A stretch of 64,000 nt of DNA, from NCBI RefSeq assembly GCF_009727065.1, contig NZ_WNLP01000001.1, positions 124,001 to 188,000 of the forward strand. Reading direction: 5' to 3'. Numbering within the stretch: the first letter of the stretch is position 1; each line of letters starts with the position of its first letter. Positions 27,300 through 36,162 of the stretch are shown in pieces. This stretch comes from Bifidobacterium canis (lineage in GTDB: Bacteria > Actinomycetota > Actinomycetes > Actinomycetales > Bifidobacteriaceae). Under the pieces are notes generated by a model that was not told where the DNA came from, did not search any database, and saw only the letters and a list, made by a program, of their open reading frames with translations. The position numbers and the translations under genes are program-made.

Positions 27300-28613
27300 A
27301 TGGAAGCGACGCTTCGCATTGAACGATACGCGGATCAAGGCCGTTGCGTAGGGCACATCGACGGACGTGTGGTGTTCGTGCGCTTCGCCCTGCCCGGCGA
27401 ACTCGTGCGCATCGAACTTGATGAGCCGACGAATCGTGATGACAGGTTCTGGACCGGCGAAGTGGTTGAAGTGCTCGAAGCGAACCCCGACCGCGTGGAA
27501 CCGCTGTGGCCACTCGCCGGACCTCTCGCCATGGGCGGCGGCGTCGGGGGAGCGGACCTCATCCATGTGTCGCTTGAAGGCCAGGAACGCTGGAAGGAAG
27601 CGACCATCAAAGACGTGATGAAGCGCCTTGGCCATATCGAGCTCGACGAAGTGCCGGTCTATGCGATGCCCGGTGACGAGGAAGCCCAAGGCCTGCATTG
27701 GCGCACGCGTATCGAGATGATAACCGACGAACACGGCAAACCATCGATGCGCCGCCGTGGAACGCATGTGCGTGTGCCGATCGACACGATGCCGTTGGCA
27801 TCACAGGCCGTGCTCGAAGCGGCTGCCATGAACGGCGTGTGGGAGGGCGGCTTCGAGCCGAACGCCCAGATTCGCATCGCCGTGCCCGAGCCACGCACGG
27901 CAGAACAGGAGAGCGAGCTCACTGGGCAAGCCCTGCGCAAAGCCATCGGCAAGAACTACGCGATCATGGTCGATGGCAAAGTGCGTGACGGCAGCCGTCG
28001 CCTTAAAGAGCACATTGAAGTGGACGGCAAACCGTTCGACTACACGGTGGATGCCGGTGGCTTCTGGCAGATGCACAAGCAGGCTCCAATGGTCTTGCCG
28101 CAATACGTGATCGATCAGATCAGGGAAGTGCTCGGTGACCGCGCACCACGCAACGGACGCAATCTGGTGATCTGGGATCTCTATTCAGGTTCTGGGCTTT
28201 TCACTTTGCCGCTCGCCACGCTGATCGACGACCACGCGAAACTGGTGAGCATCGAGGGTTCCAAAGACGCTGTGGCGAACGCCCGCAGAAATCTTCGCGA
28301 AGCTGGAATCCATACCGTGCAGGCGTTGAACGGCGATGTGCTCAAAACTCTGAACAAAGATATCGACCCGCAACGCGCGCACCCCGACATCGTGGTGCTC
28401 GACCCGCCGCGTGCCGGTGCAAAAGCGAAGGTCTGCCATAAAATCGCGAACTCAGGCGCGCCGATCGTCGTCTACATCGCCTGCGATCCGGCGAGCCTGG
28501 CACGAGACACGGCGACGCTCACCGAGCACGGCTATAAGCTGCACTCGATCGCGGCGTTCGACATCTACCCGATGACCCACCATGTGGAGACCATCGCCGT
28601 GTTCACCAAGTAA
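27300..28613 (+). CDS. TrmA/RumA-type uridine C5 RNA methyltransferase
   Basis: This is a 437-residue SAM-dependent methyltransferase with an N-terminal TRAM domain (residues 1-60), a middle domain, and a Rossmann core with DLYSGSGLFTLPLA, SIEGSKDAVANARRN and VLDPPRAGA. The catalytic Cys is in YIACDPASLARD, followed by the HHVETIAVF terminus. The four-Cys iron-sulfur motif of RumA is not visible in the N-terminal half, as in some Gram-positive members. The target uridine (tRNA U54 or 23S rRNA) cannot be told from sequence. A GAGATGGG site precedes the ATG. Confidence 0.92.
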   Translation: MEATLRIERYADQGRCVGHIDGRVVFVRFALPGELVRIELDEPTNRDDRFWTGEVVEVLEANPDRVEPLWPLAGPLAMGGGVGGADLIHVSLEGQERWKEATIKDVMKRLGHIELDEVPVYAMPGDEEAQGLHWRTRIEMITDEHGKPSMRRRGTHVRVPIDTMPLASQAVLEAAAMNGVWEGGFEPNAQIRIAVPEPRTAEQESELTGQALRKAIGKNYAIMVDGKVRDGSRRLKEHIEVDGKPFDYTVDAGGFWQMHKQAPMVLPQYVIDQIREVLGDRAPRNGRNLVIWDLYSGSGLFTLPLATLIDDHAKLVSIEGSKDAVANARRNLREAGIHTVQALNGDVLKTLNKDIDPQRAHPDIVVLDPPRAGAKAKVCHKIANSGAPIVVYIACDPASLARDTATLTEHGYKLHSIAAFDIYPMTHHVETIAVFTK

Positions 28614-28632
28614 TACTCGAGTTTGCAATACT

Positions 28633-29109
28633 CTAATTTTTCGCGTCGGCTTGCTCGTCAGTATTCTGCTGATCGTTTGGCATGCGGCGCTTCATCGCGA
28701 CGAACAGCAGGATGAGCGCCACAGCCAAGCCGATGTGAGAAAGTCCGGCGATGCCGGAGATCGACATGTCAAGCGCGTGACTGATCTGCGTGTGCTCGAC
28801 GGTGAACATGCCACGAGCAAACAGGCACAGCACCATAATCGGCAGAGAGATGTTATAGATCACATAGAACGCGGTGAATGAGCGGGAATCCGCGAGTTTC
28901 GGGTTGTTCTGGCAGAACAGCGCAAGAATAAGAAATAGCAGCATGCCAAGCGCAAACAGATGTGTGTGCATCACCTTGAGATTCGTCGGGCCGGTGTAGC
29001 CCACCGCTTTCGTGAACTCGCGGTAAAACACTCCCGCCACACAAGCGCACGCGAAATACACGATCGCCGTGTTGATCATACGGTTCACGGATGCCGTCAT
29101 CGACTTCAT
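28633..29109 (-). CDS. DUF2871 family membrane protein
   Basis: The protein has 158 residues and about four membrane segments. Family features are FACACVAGVFYREFTKAVGYTGPTN near the start and the HTHLFALGMLLFLILALF segment with conserved histidines. The C-terminal tail is polar. The function of the family is unknown; the His-containing helices recall small haem- or copper-handling membrane proteins, but that is speculation. It converges on the methyltransferase gene with only 19 bp between the stops and no clear terminator. Confidence 0.85.
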   Translation of the reverse strand: MKSMTASVNRMINTAIVYFACACVAGVFYREFTKAVGYTGPTNLKVMHTHLFALGMLLFLILALFCQNNPKLADSRSFTAFYVIYNISLPIMVLCLFARGMFTVEHTQISHALDMSISGIAGLSHIGLAVALILLFVAMKRRMPNDQQNTDEQADAKN

Positions 29110-29273
29110 AGTTCTCTTCCCGTCTCGTAATACTATTGCGTATAAGATTTCGTGATCGAGTGTAGTCAGTAAACGTGCTGGTTCCGCCGCCGTTTGCGTT
29201 GGGCGAGTGTGATCTCGCCGACACTGCGCGCAGATCGTAATAAAATGAAATATTTCATAATATTTAAAGTAAT

Positions 29274-30056
29274 TTACTTACTAATATATACTTGTAATTC
29301 ATAATTCCAGTGCAAAATTCCTGAGACGACAATAAGCTGTACCGTAAATCGAGGATCTGCTCCATATTCGTTTGTGGCTTTGCTCAGCAACTCATCCAAT
29401 GCAGTTTTCCTGTTTTCCTCGGTGCAGTTCGCACACAGATATCTTCCCTCCGGCAATATCTTCAATCCGGCAGTATTCGCATAACGAACGCAAACGGCAA
29501 ACAGTCTCGACAGTCCGTTTTTGGTGTATATCCCTGCCAGATCCTCAAAATAGAATTGATCCTTCAAGGTGGCGGGCACTTGTTCGTAGAAGTGGCTCAG
29601 GTAATTCCAAAGAGTGTCTACAGTGGGCGTTTCCAACGCGTCGGACAGCAGGATAACGCGTTTCGGTATCGTCTTGATGAAGGGGCTGTCAGAGTGTTCG
29701 GAAGTCTGCATCTTCCTCTCATAATCCGATTTCGCCAACCGGATTTTGGATTTGGCGTATTGCAATGCGGCGATTTTCTCGTCGGCTTTTGCCTCGGCCA
29801 GCGTCAGAGCATCCACGATCTTCTCGAGATCGTCGTAGTCCAGAACTCTCTTGATTTCCTGCAACGGCAAGTCCATCAGCTGCAAGGCTCGAACGGTGTT
29901 CAAGCGGACGATGTCTTGATCGGTGTAGTAGCGGTAGTTCGTCCACTCATCCCGTTTGCTCGGCTTCACCAATCCGATGCGGTCATAGTGCCGCAACGTC
30001 TCCGTCGTCGTATGAACCGCCTTGGCCGCTTCCCCAATTGAACGGTATTTTTCCAA
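29274..30056 (-). CDS. MerR-family transcriptional regulator
   Basis: The protein has 260 residues. The N-terminal MerR helix-turn-helix reads YRSIGEAAKAVHTTTETLRHYDRIGLVKPSKR, followed by the wing (NYRYYTDQDIVRLN) and a dimerising coiled coil to about residue 120. The C-terminal half has a CANC motif but no known drug-binding signature I can name. It diverges from an ABC ATPase-permease-DUF4097 set, and a MerR-like promoter with a dyad lies between them. This suggests it controls that set. Base composition is AT-richer than the flanks. Confidence 0.9.
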   Translation of the reverse strand: MEKYRSIGEAAKAVHTTTETLRHYDRIGLVKPSKRDEWTNYRYYTDQDIVRLNTVRALQLMDLPLQEIKRVLDYDDLEKIVDALTLAEAKADEKIAALQYAKSKIRLAKSDYERKMQTSEHSDSPFIKTIPKRVILLSDALETPTVDTLWNYLSHFYEQVPATLKDQFYFEDLAGIYTKNGLSRLFAVCVRYANTAGLKILPEGRYLCANCTEENRKTALDELLSKATNEYGADPRFTVQLIVVSGILHWNYELQVYISK

Positions 30057-30071
30057 TCTGCCCTCACCTTA

Positions 30072-30102
30072 TTGACATTTGTGTAACACAAAGGTTTAGA
30101 AC
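30072..30102 (+). promoter_or_regulatory. MerR-type promoter with central dyad
   Basis: TTGACA (30072-30077) and TAGAAC (30097-30102) are separated by 19 bp, the long spacing used by MerR activators. A TTTGTGT-A-ACACAAA dyad (30078-30092) fills the spacer. It faces the ABC genes. The -10 match is weak, as expected of an activator-dependent promoter. Confidence 0.55.
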
Positions 30103-30177
30103 TACTTTAACAAAGAAATTGCGGGAAATGAACTCTGGGGCACAGGGGAATACCGCAATCGATAGGAGGAACGCTGC

Positions 30178-31029
30178 ATGATAGAACTCAGTAATGTGGT
30201 GAAACGGTACGGGCAGGCAACCGTGCTGAACAACATCACTTTGGCGATCGACGAGCCGAGCATCTATTGCCTGCTCGGCAGGAACGGCGCAGGCAAGACG
30301 ACGCTGCTCAAATCAATCGCAGGGTATCAGAACATAACAAGCGGTACGATACAGGTGGATGGCAAGCGCATCAGTACGGCCACGCTGGATACGGGTGTCA
30401 GTTATATAGAGAACTTTGCCAAGCACCTCAACCTGCCGGTGGGAAAGCTGCTGAGGATTGCTTCAGAAGTGAACCCCGACTACGATTACGACTTCGCGTC
30501 TGAAATGATGGAACGTTTCGAACTGGACGTGAATAAGAAATTCAATCATCTTTCGCTTGGCATGAAGACAATGGTCTCCACAATCATCTGTTTGGCAAGC
30601 AATAAAAGCGTGGTGCTCTTGGATGAGCCAGTCCTCGGATTCGATGCAATCATGCGCGTGGAGTTTTACGACATGCTCACCGAGAGTTTCCGCAGACACC
30701 CTCGAATCATCATTGTATCCACCCACATCATCGAGGAAATCGCGAAAACGATTCAAAAACTGATCGTCATCGATAGAGGGAGCATCGTCTTTTTCGACAC
30801 ACTTCAATCGGTTGAGACGAAGGCATTCAGCGTCAGCGGACTGCAAAAAGACGTGGAAACGGCAACAAAGCATCTACACGTGATCGGTAAAGATGCGGTC
30901 GGCGGTCTTGTAACGGCCTACATCTTTGATGACCCGCCGGAACAAAACGCTTCATTGGAGATTCACCCGCTATCGCTGCTTGATTTCTTCATTCAAATGG
31001 TCGGTCACAAAGGAGGCACGGCAAGATGA
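30178..31029 (+). CDS. ABC transporter ATP-binding protein
   Basis: The protein has 283 residues with Walker A LLGRNGAGKTT and Walker B VVLLDEPVLGFD. The signature is degenerate: LSLGMKTMVSTI stands where LSGGQ-like motifs normally lie, a variant seen in small Firmicute-type ABC-2 exporters. The stop overlaps the permease start by 4 bases (ATGA). GGAGGA precedes the ATG. Composition is AT-richer than the surrounding genome, which together with the divergent MerR gene suggests an acquired cassette. Confidence 0.9.
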   Translation: MIELSNVVKRYGQATVLNNITLAIDEPSIYCLLGRNGAGKTTLLKSIAGYQNITSGTIQVDGKRISTATLDTGVSYIENFAKHLNLPVGKLLRIASEVNPDYDYDFASEMMERFELDVNKKFNHLSLGMKTMVSTIICLASNKSVVLLDEPVLGFDAIMRVEFYDMLTESFRRHPRIIIVSTHIIEEIAKTIQKLIVIDRGSIVFFDTLQSVETKAFSVSGLQKDVETATKHLHVIGKDAVGGLVTAYIFDDPPEQNASLEIHPLSLLDFFIQMVGHKGGTAR

Positions 31030-31673
31030 AAGCTATTTTCGCGATTGTGAAACGTCTATTGGCCAGCAATGCAATCAGCTATATCGTTACGCTTCTCATG
31101 GTGCTGTGCGCAACGTCCTCCGGAGACACCGTGCTCAGCAATGGAAACTACACTTGGCTACTTGCCGTGATGACGCCGTTCTTCTTCGTCTTCTACGACT
31201 ACGCGAAGTTAATGCATTTGGGTGCAAGCAAAAAGGATTACTGTATCGGCTGCCTCATCAGCTATGGCATTCTGGCTTTCGGCATTTCCCTCGTCAATAC
31301 GTTGATCCATATGCTGATCGATCCCGTATACCCGGCAAGGGCGGTCATCAATATGATGGACGTGTGCAAGTGGACGGGCAACAACATCGTTGTTGCCGCA
31401 CTGCAGCAGATGTTTTTCCTGCTGCTTGTCATGATTTTCCTTCATGTGCTGCTTTCCATGCAACTTTATTGGTATGGGTGGCTGACGGATGCGGCATTGG
31501 TAGCCATTGTCTGCATCTTCACTCCGATTGCGGCGCTGCGCTCTGTGCTGTCTAACTTCTTCCAAGTCATCATGATCAACGGCAACGCGTTCTTACAGAT
31601 TGGCTTCTGCCTGCTGCTCAGTGCCGCCTTGTCTTGTGTCGGGCTCTATGTTTTGAAAAGAAAAACTTTGTAA
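31026..31673 (+). CDS. ABC-2 type permease of the MerR-linked cassette
   Basis: The protein has 215 residues with six hydrophobic segments and short loops, as in small ABC-2 permeases. The ATGA overlap with the ATPase gene implies coupled translation and one complex. No domain gives the substrate. It is followed after 12 bp by a DUF4097-type lipoprotein gene. Confidence 0.8.
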   Translation: MKAIFAIVKRLLASNAISYIVTLLMVLCATSSGDTVLSNGNYTWLLAVMTPFFFVFYDYAKLMHLGASKKDYCIGCLISYGILAFGISLVNTLIHMLIDPVYPARAVINMMDVCKWTGNNIVVAALQQMFFLLLVMIFLHVLLSMQLYWYGWLTDAALVAIVCIFTPIAALRSVLSNFFQVIMINGNAFLQIGFCLLLSAALSCVGLYVLKRKTL

Positions 31674-31685
31674 AGGGGAATTGTA

Positions 31686-32353
31686 ATGAAGAACGTGAAA
31701 ATACTCGCACTCGCACTGTGTTTGGTGATGAGCTGTTTTGCCATGGCCGGTTGTTCGGGGCAAAACGAATTTTTCGAAGAGAAGAGTTTTACGCCAAGCA
31801 CTCAGGTCACCGGAGTGAACGTTGATGTGCGAGACAGGAAAATCGAAGTGACGCCGTCCAAAGACAAGCAGGTGCATGTTCAATATTTTGAAAGCAGCAA
31901 AGAGTATTACAATATTTCCGTTTCCGATGCGCATGTGATGACCATGACGAGTGCCAGCAACAAGGAGTGGACGGATTATATCGGAGGGAAACCCTCTGCC
32001 GAAAGCCGGACGATAATATTGCAACTCCCAACCTCACTGCTGAACACCGTTGCGCTGTCTACGACGAATGAGGATATCTCACTTCCGGCATTGTCCGTGC
32101 AAAGGAGCATAAACGTTTCCGTTAATAATGGGGATATTGCCTTCAAAGCTCTGGATGTTGGGAGCGCCGTGACATTGAACGCAAAAACGGTGACATTTCC
32201 GGTGAGATAGCAGGCAGCTATAATGATTTCGCCATTCAATCAACGATCAAGAATGGCGATAGCAACTTGCCTGCCAGCAAAGACGGAGGCAGGAAATCAT
32301 TGCATGTATCTTGCAATAACGGTGATGTCAGTATTGGTTTCGCGGAGAAATAA
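31686..32353 (+). pseudogene. DUF4097-type lipoprotein, interrupted by a 1-base deletion
   Basis: The protein has a signal sequence with lipobox MAGC (Cys at 22 or 23). The DUF4097 beta-helix-like repeats follow, with the recurrent NGD turn (VNNGDIAF, then NGDSNLP and NNGDVSIGF). As read, the frame ends at 32208-32210. Six A bases instead of five at 32183-32187 give KNGDISGEIAGSYNDF and continue to 32353, for about 222 residues. DUF4097 proteins are often called putative adhesins or signalling-linked lipoproteins; here it accompanies an ABC-2 transporter. The NGD repeats on both sides of the break make the repair convincing. Confidence 0.8.
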
Positions 32354-32420
32354 TCATTTTGCGCACCTATGAAGTAATATGCAACTAATCGTTTGCAAAA
32401 CACCGAACAATGAGATGACC

Positions 32421-32455
32421 GGTTGTGCGCGGTGCCATTCGCGCCGCGCACAACC
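32421..32455. terminator. Possible terminator after the DUF4097 gene
   Basis: A perfect 12-bp stem GGTTGTGCGCGG/CCGCGCACAACC (32421-32432 and 32444-32455) has an 11-base loop and no T-run. Confidence 0.5.
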
Positions 32456-32499
32456 ATGTGCGATCAGATACGTAGATGCGTGGAAACAGGGGAGACGGG

Positions 32500-33102
32500 A
32501 TGAGACGGTTCATTCGAGCGTGCGCCGCGTGCCTGTGCTGTGTGGCGCTCGCGGCAACCGGCTCATGCGCACCGCACGGTCACGCGGTGGGAGACACGCA
32601 AAGTCAGGGCACATACGAGCAGAACCACAACGAGAACGCCGGCTCGCGTCTCAAAGTCGCGGTCATCGGTTCGTCAAGCGACGATGCAAAGCTCGACAAA
32701 CAAGTGATGAACGCGTTGTCAGATAAGCGATTCGATGCGTCATACACAAGCATGAACCAATATTCCTCCGATGCCGAGCGCGCCGCACGCTTGTCACAGC
32801 GTGCGGTCGAAGATGCGGTGGCGTGCAATGTGAAGATCATCGTGCTCAGCGAGTTCACCTTCGCCGGCAGCACCGAGCAAACGTGGGATTCGGTGCTGAG
32901 CAAGGCGCGCAACGCCGGCATTCCGGTGGTTCTGCTCGATCCGATCGACGAACCGAAGAACACGCTGCTGTTCGCGGCGACGTTCACGGTGAACAACAAG
33001 CAAACCGACGCCGTGGAGATTGGTAAAGCGTTGCAAACCGTCATATTCGACAATCCTCACGAACGTGCCATGACTGTTACGACGCTCAAGCCAAGCGAAT
33101 AA
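32500..33102 (+). CDS. Putative lipoprotein with a periplasmic-binding-protein-like domain
   Basis: The protein has 200 residues. The N-terminus looks like a lipoprotein signal with Cys after ATGS. A single alpha/beta half resembling the N-terminal lobe of sugar-binding proteins follows (LKVAVIGSSSDD; QTWDSVLSKARNAGIPVVLLDPIDEPK). Full sugar-binding proteins have about 330 residues, so this is either a truncated relative or a minimal one-lobe protein. The ATG at 32500 has GGGGAG 6-11 bases upstream. No transporter genes adjoin it, and its role is unknown. Confidence 0.75.
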   Translation: MRRFIRACAACLCCVALAATGSCAPHGHAVGDTQSQGTYEQNHNENAGSRLKVAVIGSSSDDAKLDKQVMNALSDKRFDASYTSMNQYSSDAERAARLSQRAVEDAVACNVKIIVLSEFTFAGSTEQTWDSVLSKARNAGIPVVLLDPIDEPKNTLLFAATFTVNNKQTDAVEIGKALQTVIFDNPHERAMTVTTLKPSE

Positions 33103-33216
33103 TTCTCGGCAACGCAGACGCGGCACTGGCGACAATAATTACACTGGGCAACAGTTCGCAAGCAAAACCGTGCATGTGAGAAACCACTGCGCTGTGAGGA
33201 ATATGAGGAGAATGCT

Positions 33217-33543
33217 ATGAGCCTGACCGTGAATCTCTATTACACCGGCACCAACGGCAGCGCGCGAAAATTCGCGGAAGAGATGGAATCGAGCGGCGTC
33301 GCAGCGGCGATTCGCGACGAAGACGGCAACGAACGTTACGATTACTTCATTCCGATGAATGACCCCGAAACCGTGCTGCTCATCGACAGTTGGCGCGACC
33401 AGCAGGCGCTCGACGCGCATCATGCGTCGAAGATGATGCAGCAACTCGCAGATCTGCGCGACAAATACGACCTGCACATGCACGTGGAACGCTACGTTTC
33501 AGTCGATGAACCAAGCAGTGACGAGCGATTCATTCGCAAGTAG
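33217..33543 (+). CDS. ABM-domain protein (putative quinol monooxygenase family)
   Basis: This is a 108-residue dimeric ferredoxin-like fold protein. Features are the N-terminal strand SLTVNLYYTGT, the ARKFAEEMESSG helix, VLLIDSWRDQQALDAHHAS (the usual W...aL..H pattern) and a closing VERYVSVDE strand. Members range from quinol monooxygenases to haem-degrading and purely structural proteins, so the reaction cannot be named. GAGGAGA precedes the ATG. Confidence 0.8.
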   Translation: MSLTVNLYYTGTNGSARKFAEEMESSGVAAAIRDEDGNERYDYFIPMNDPETVLLIDSWRDQQALDAHHASKMMQQLADLRDKYDLHMHVERYVSVDEPSSDERFIRK

Positions 33544-33579
33544 TGCGCATGTGCCACGCGGTGTGTAGTGTTGGCTAAC

Positions 33580-36108
33580 ATGAGCGCAACCAACAGTGCA
33601 ACCACCGTGGCAACAAGGCAGCAACTGCCGCAGGTCAACGAGCAGGGGCTGACCGCGGAGCAGGTCACCGAGCGCATCGCGCGCGGTCAGACGAACGCGG
33701 TGAAATCATCGACGTCGCGTTCTCTCGCCGACATCGTGCGTGCGAACGTGTTCACACTGTTCAACGGCATCATTCTCGCCGCGATGATTGCCGTGCTGCT
33801 CACCGGATCGTGGAAAGACGCGGTGTTCGGCGTCGTCATCATCATCAACACCGGCATCGGCATCATCACCGAGCTGCGCGCCAAGCACACGCTCGACAAA
33901 CTGTCTATTTTGGTGGCGTCGGATTATCTCGTGCGGCGCGATGGCAAAGACGTTGACGTTTCACACAACAACATTGTGCTCGGCGACCTGATGTGGCTGC
34001 GCTCGGGCGAACAGGTGCCCGCCGACGCGACGATCGTGCGCACATGGGGACTCGAGCTCGACGAGTCGATGATCACCGGCGAATCGCGCACCGTGCGCAA
34101 AGGCGAAGGCGACACCATCTACTCGGGTTCGACAGCGGTTTCCGGCATGGCGCTCGTCAAAGTGACGGCGGTCGGCGAACACAGTTACGCGGCCACGCTG
34201 ACCGCGCAGGCGAAGGTCTACAAGAAGAATGTCTCCGACCTGAACAAGGGCATCAACACGATTCTCAAGTTCATGACTTTCCTCGTGGTTCCGCTGTGCA
34301 TTCTGCTGATTTTCACACAGATGCACACTGTTGGCGGCTGGCACAACGCCATCGCGACCGGCGAATGGCGACAGGCGGTGGTCTCTTCGGTCGCCGGCGT
34401 CGTAGGCATGGTTCCTGAAGGCTTGGTGTTGCTCACTTCCCTGAACTTCGCGCTCGCGGCCATACGCCTGGCTCGTAAGAACACGCTCGTGCAAGACCTC
34501 GACTCGGTGGAAACGCTGGCTCGAGTGGATGCTTTGAATCTCGACAAAACGGGCACGATCACCGATGGCGGCATCATCTACGACGACTTCATTGCTTTGC
34601 CTGATTGCGTGAACAAACAGCACGCGATGCAGGCGCTGTTCGATTTGTCGAACGAGGAGAACCCGAACGGCACCGGCAAGGCGGTGCTCGCCGGACTGGG
34701 GGAGCAAGGATTCTCCGGTTCTTCCGATTTGCAGCGCGTGCCGTTCTCCAGCGCACGCAAATGGAGCGCAGTGGCCTTCCATGATCTGCCTGATGAAGAC
34801 CGCAATGGCGTGTGGTACATGGGCGCTCCCGAAGTACTGCTGTCTGGTCTTTCGCAACAATATCCGGACGTGCTCAGGCAGGTGAACGAATACGCGAATA
34901 ACGGCATGCGCGTGCTGCTGATCGCGCATGTGCCCAACGCACCCGTGCCCGCCGATTTCGAGACGAATCCGCAGCTTGAGGCTTCCGCCGTGCCGGTGGC
35001 GATTGTGCTGTGCTCCGAGCGCATTCGTTCCGATGCTGAAGCTACGTTGCAATGGTTCCGTGAGCAGGGCGTGCGTTGCCGTGTGATTTCCGGCGATAAT
35101 CCGGTGACCGTTGGCGCGATCGCCGGCAAGGTGAAGCTGACGGGGGATCGCAAACCGGTGGCCATGGATGCTCGCGAACTGCCGTCCGACATTGATGAAC
35201 TCGCTCGCGTGCTGGAAGGTGTGGACGTGCTCGGACGTGTGCTTCCGGAGCAGAAGAAGGCGATCGTGCAGGCGTTGCACACACAGCAGCATGTGGTGGC
35301 GATGACCGGCGATGGCGTCAACGACACGTTGGCGATCAAGGAAGCCGATCTGGGCATCGCGATGGGCAATGCGGCTCCGGCTACCAAGGCCGTGGCAGAA
35401 GTGGTGCTCGTCGATTCGAAGTTCTCGCATCTGCCCGACGTCGTGGCTCGCGGCCGTCAGGTGATGGCCAACATGGAGCGTGTGGCATCGCTGTTCGTCA
35501 CGAAAACCGTGTATTCGGCGCTGATTTCGCTTGGCGTGGTGCTCATGGGTATTCCGTTCCCATATTTGCCGCGTCACATCAGCTACATCGGCGCGTTGAC
35601 GATCGGCGCACCAGCGTTCTTCCTCGCCTTGGCGCCGAACACTCGCCGCTACATTCCGGGCTTCTTGCGCCGTGTGGTCGCGTTCTCGTTGCCTTGCGGC
35701 ATCGCCACCGGGCTCTCGGTGCTGTTGAGCGCCTGGTTCATACCGCGTTTCATGCACTGGAACGTGTTCGCATCATCTCAGGAACTGTTCTGGTTGCGTT
35801 CGATGTGCGCCACCGTGCTGTTCCTGATGGGTGTGTATGTGCTGGCACGCGTCTCCCAGCCTCTTCGTTCGTGGCGAGGCTGGCTTGTGCTGGCATTCCT
35901 CGCCATCGGTGTGATCGGCGTGTGCATCCCGTTCGTGGCGAATTTCTTCGCCTACGGGTTGCCCGGTGGCGTCGCGCTGGCGTATCTGGCGTTGCAGATG
36001 GCCATTGCCACCGTGCTGTTCGTGGTGAGCCTGCTGGTGTTTCGCCGGTTCCTGCCCGGTTGGATGAAGGCCGGCATCTCACAATACAAGCGCCTGAAAA
36101 AGAACTGA
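33580..36108 (+). CDS. P-type cation ATPase, CtpE-like
   Basis: The protein has 842 residues with TGES in the actuator domain, phosphorylation site DKTGTIT, GDGVND hinge and about 10 membrane segments. The helix before the P-domain reads VVGMVPEGLVLLTS. The short loop to ARKNTLVQDLDSVETLARVD is typical of the actinobacterial CtpE branch, whose mycobacterial member imports calcium. There is no N-terminal metal-binding domain. ATG 33580 is preferred; an in-frame GTG lies at 33568. Ion specificity is inference. Confidence 0.9.
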   Translation: MSATNSATTVATRQQLPQVNEQGLTAEQVTERIARGQTNAVKSSTSRSLADIVRANVFTLFNGIILAAMIAVLLTGSWKDAVFGVVIIINTGIGIITELRAKHTLDKLSILVASDYLVRRDGKDVDVSHNNIVLGDLMWLRSGEQVPADATIVRTWGLELDESMITGESRTVRKGEGDTIYSGSTAVSGMALVKVTAVGEHSYAATLTAQAKVYKKNVSDLNKGINTILKFMTFLVVPLCILLIFTQMHTVGGWHNAIATGEWRQAVVSSVAGVVGMVPEGLVLLTSLNFALAAIRLARKNTLVQDLDSVETLARVDALNLDKTGTITDGGIIYDDFIALPDCVNKQHAMQALFDLSNEENPNGTGKAVLAGLGEQGFSGSSDLQRVPFSSARKWSAVAFHDLPDEDRNGVWYMGAPEVLLSGLSQQYPDVLRQVNEYANNGMRVLLIAHVPNAPVPADFETNPQLEASAVPVAIVLCSERIRSDAEATLQWFREQGVRCRVISGDNPVTVGAIAGKVKLTGDRKPVAMDARELPSDIDELARVLEGVDVLGRVLPEQKKAIVQALHTQQHVVAMTGDGVNDTLAIKEADLGIAMGNAAPATKAVAEVVLVDSKFSHLPDVVARGRQVMANMERVASLFVTKTVYSALISLGVVLMGIPFPYLPRHISYIGALTIGAPAFFLALAPNTRRYIPGFLRRVVAFSLPCGIATGLSVLLSAWFIPRFMHWNVFASSQELFWLRSMCATVLFLMGVYVLARVSQPLRSWRGWLVLAFLAIGVIGVCIPFVANFFAYGLPGGVALAYLALQMAIATVLFVVSLLVFRRFLPGWMKAGISQYKRLKKN

Positions 36109-36162
36109 CACAAACGCGCGGTAGGGTGAGACCAATTGTCTATTCACACTACCGGAGGAACT

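Noticed and set aside
28617-28632. Terminator between the methyltransferase and DUF2871 genes
   Set aside because: Only a 4-bp stem (GAGT/ACTC) can be drawn, which is too weak.
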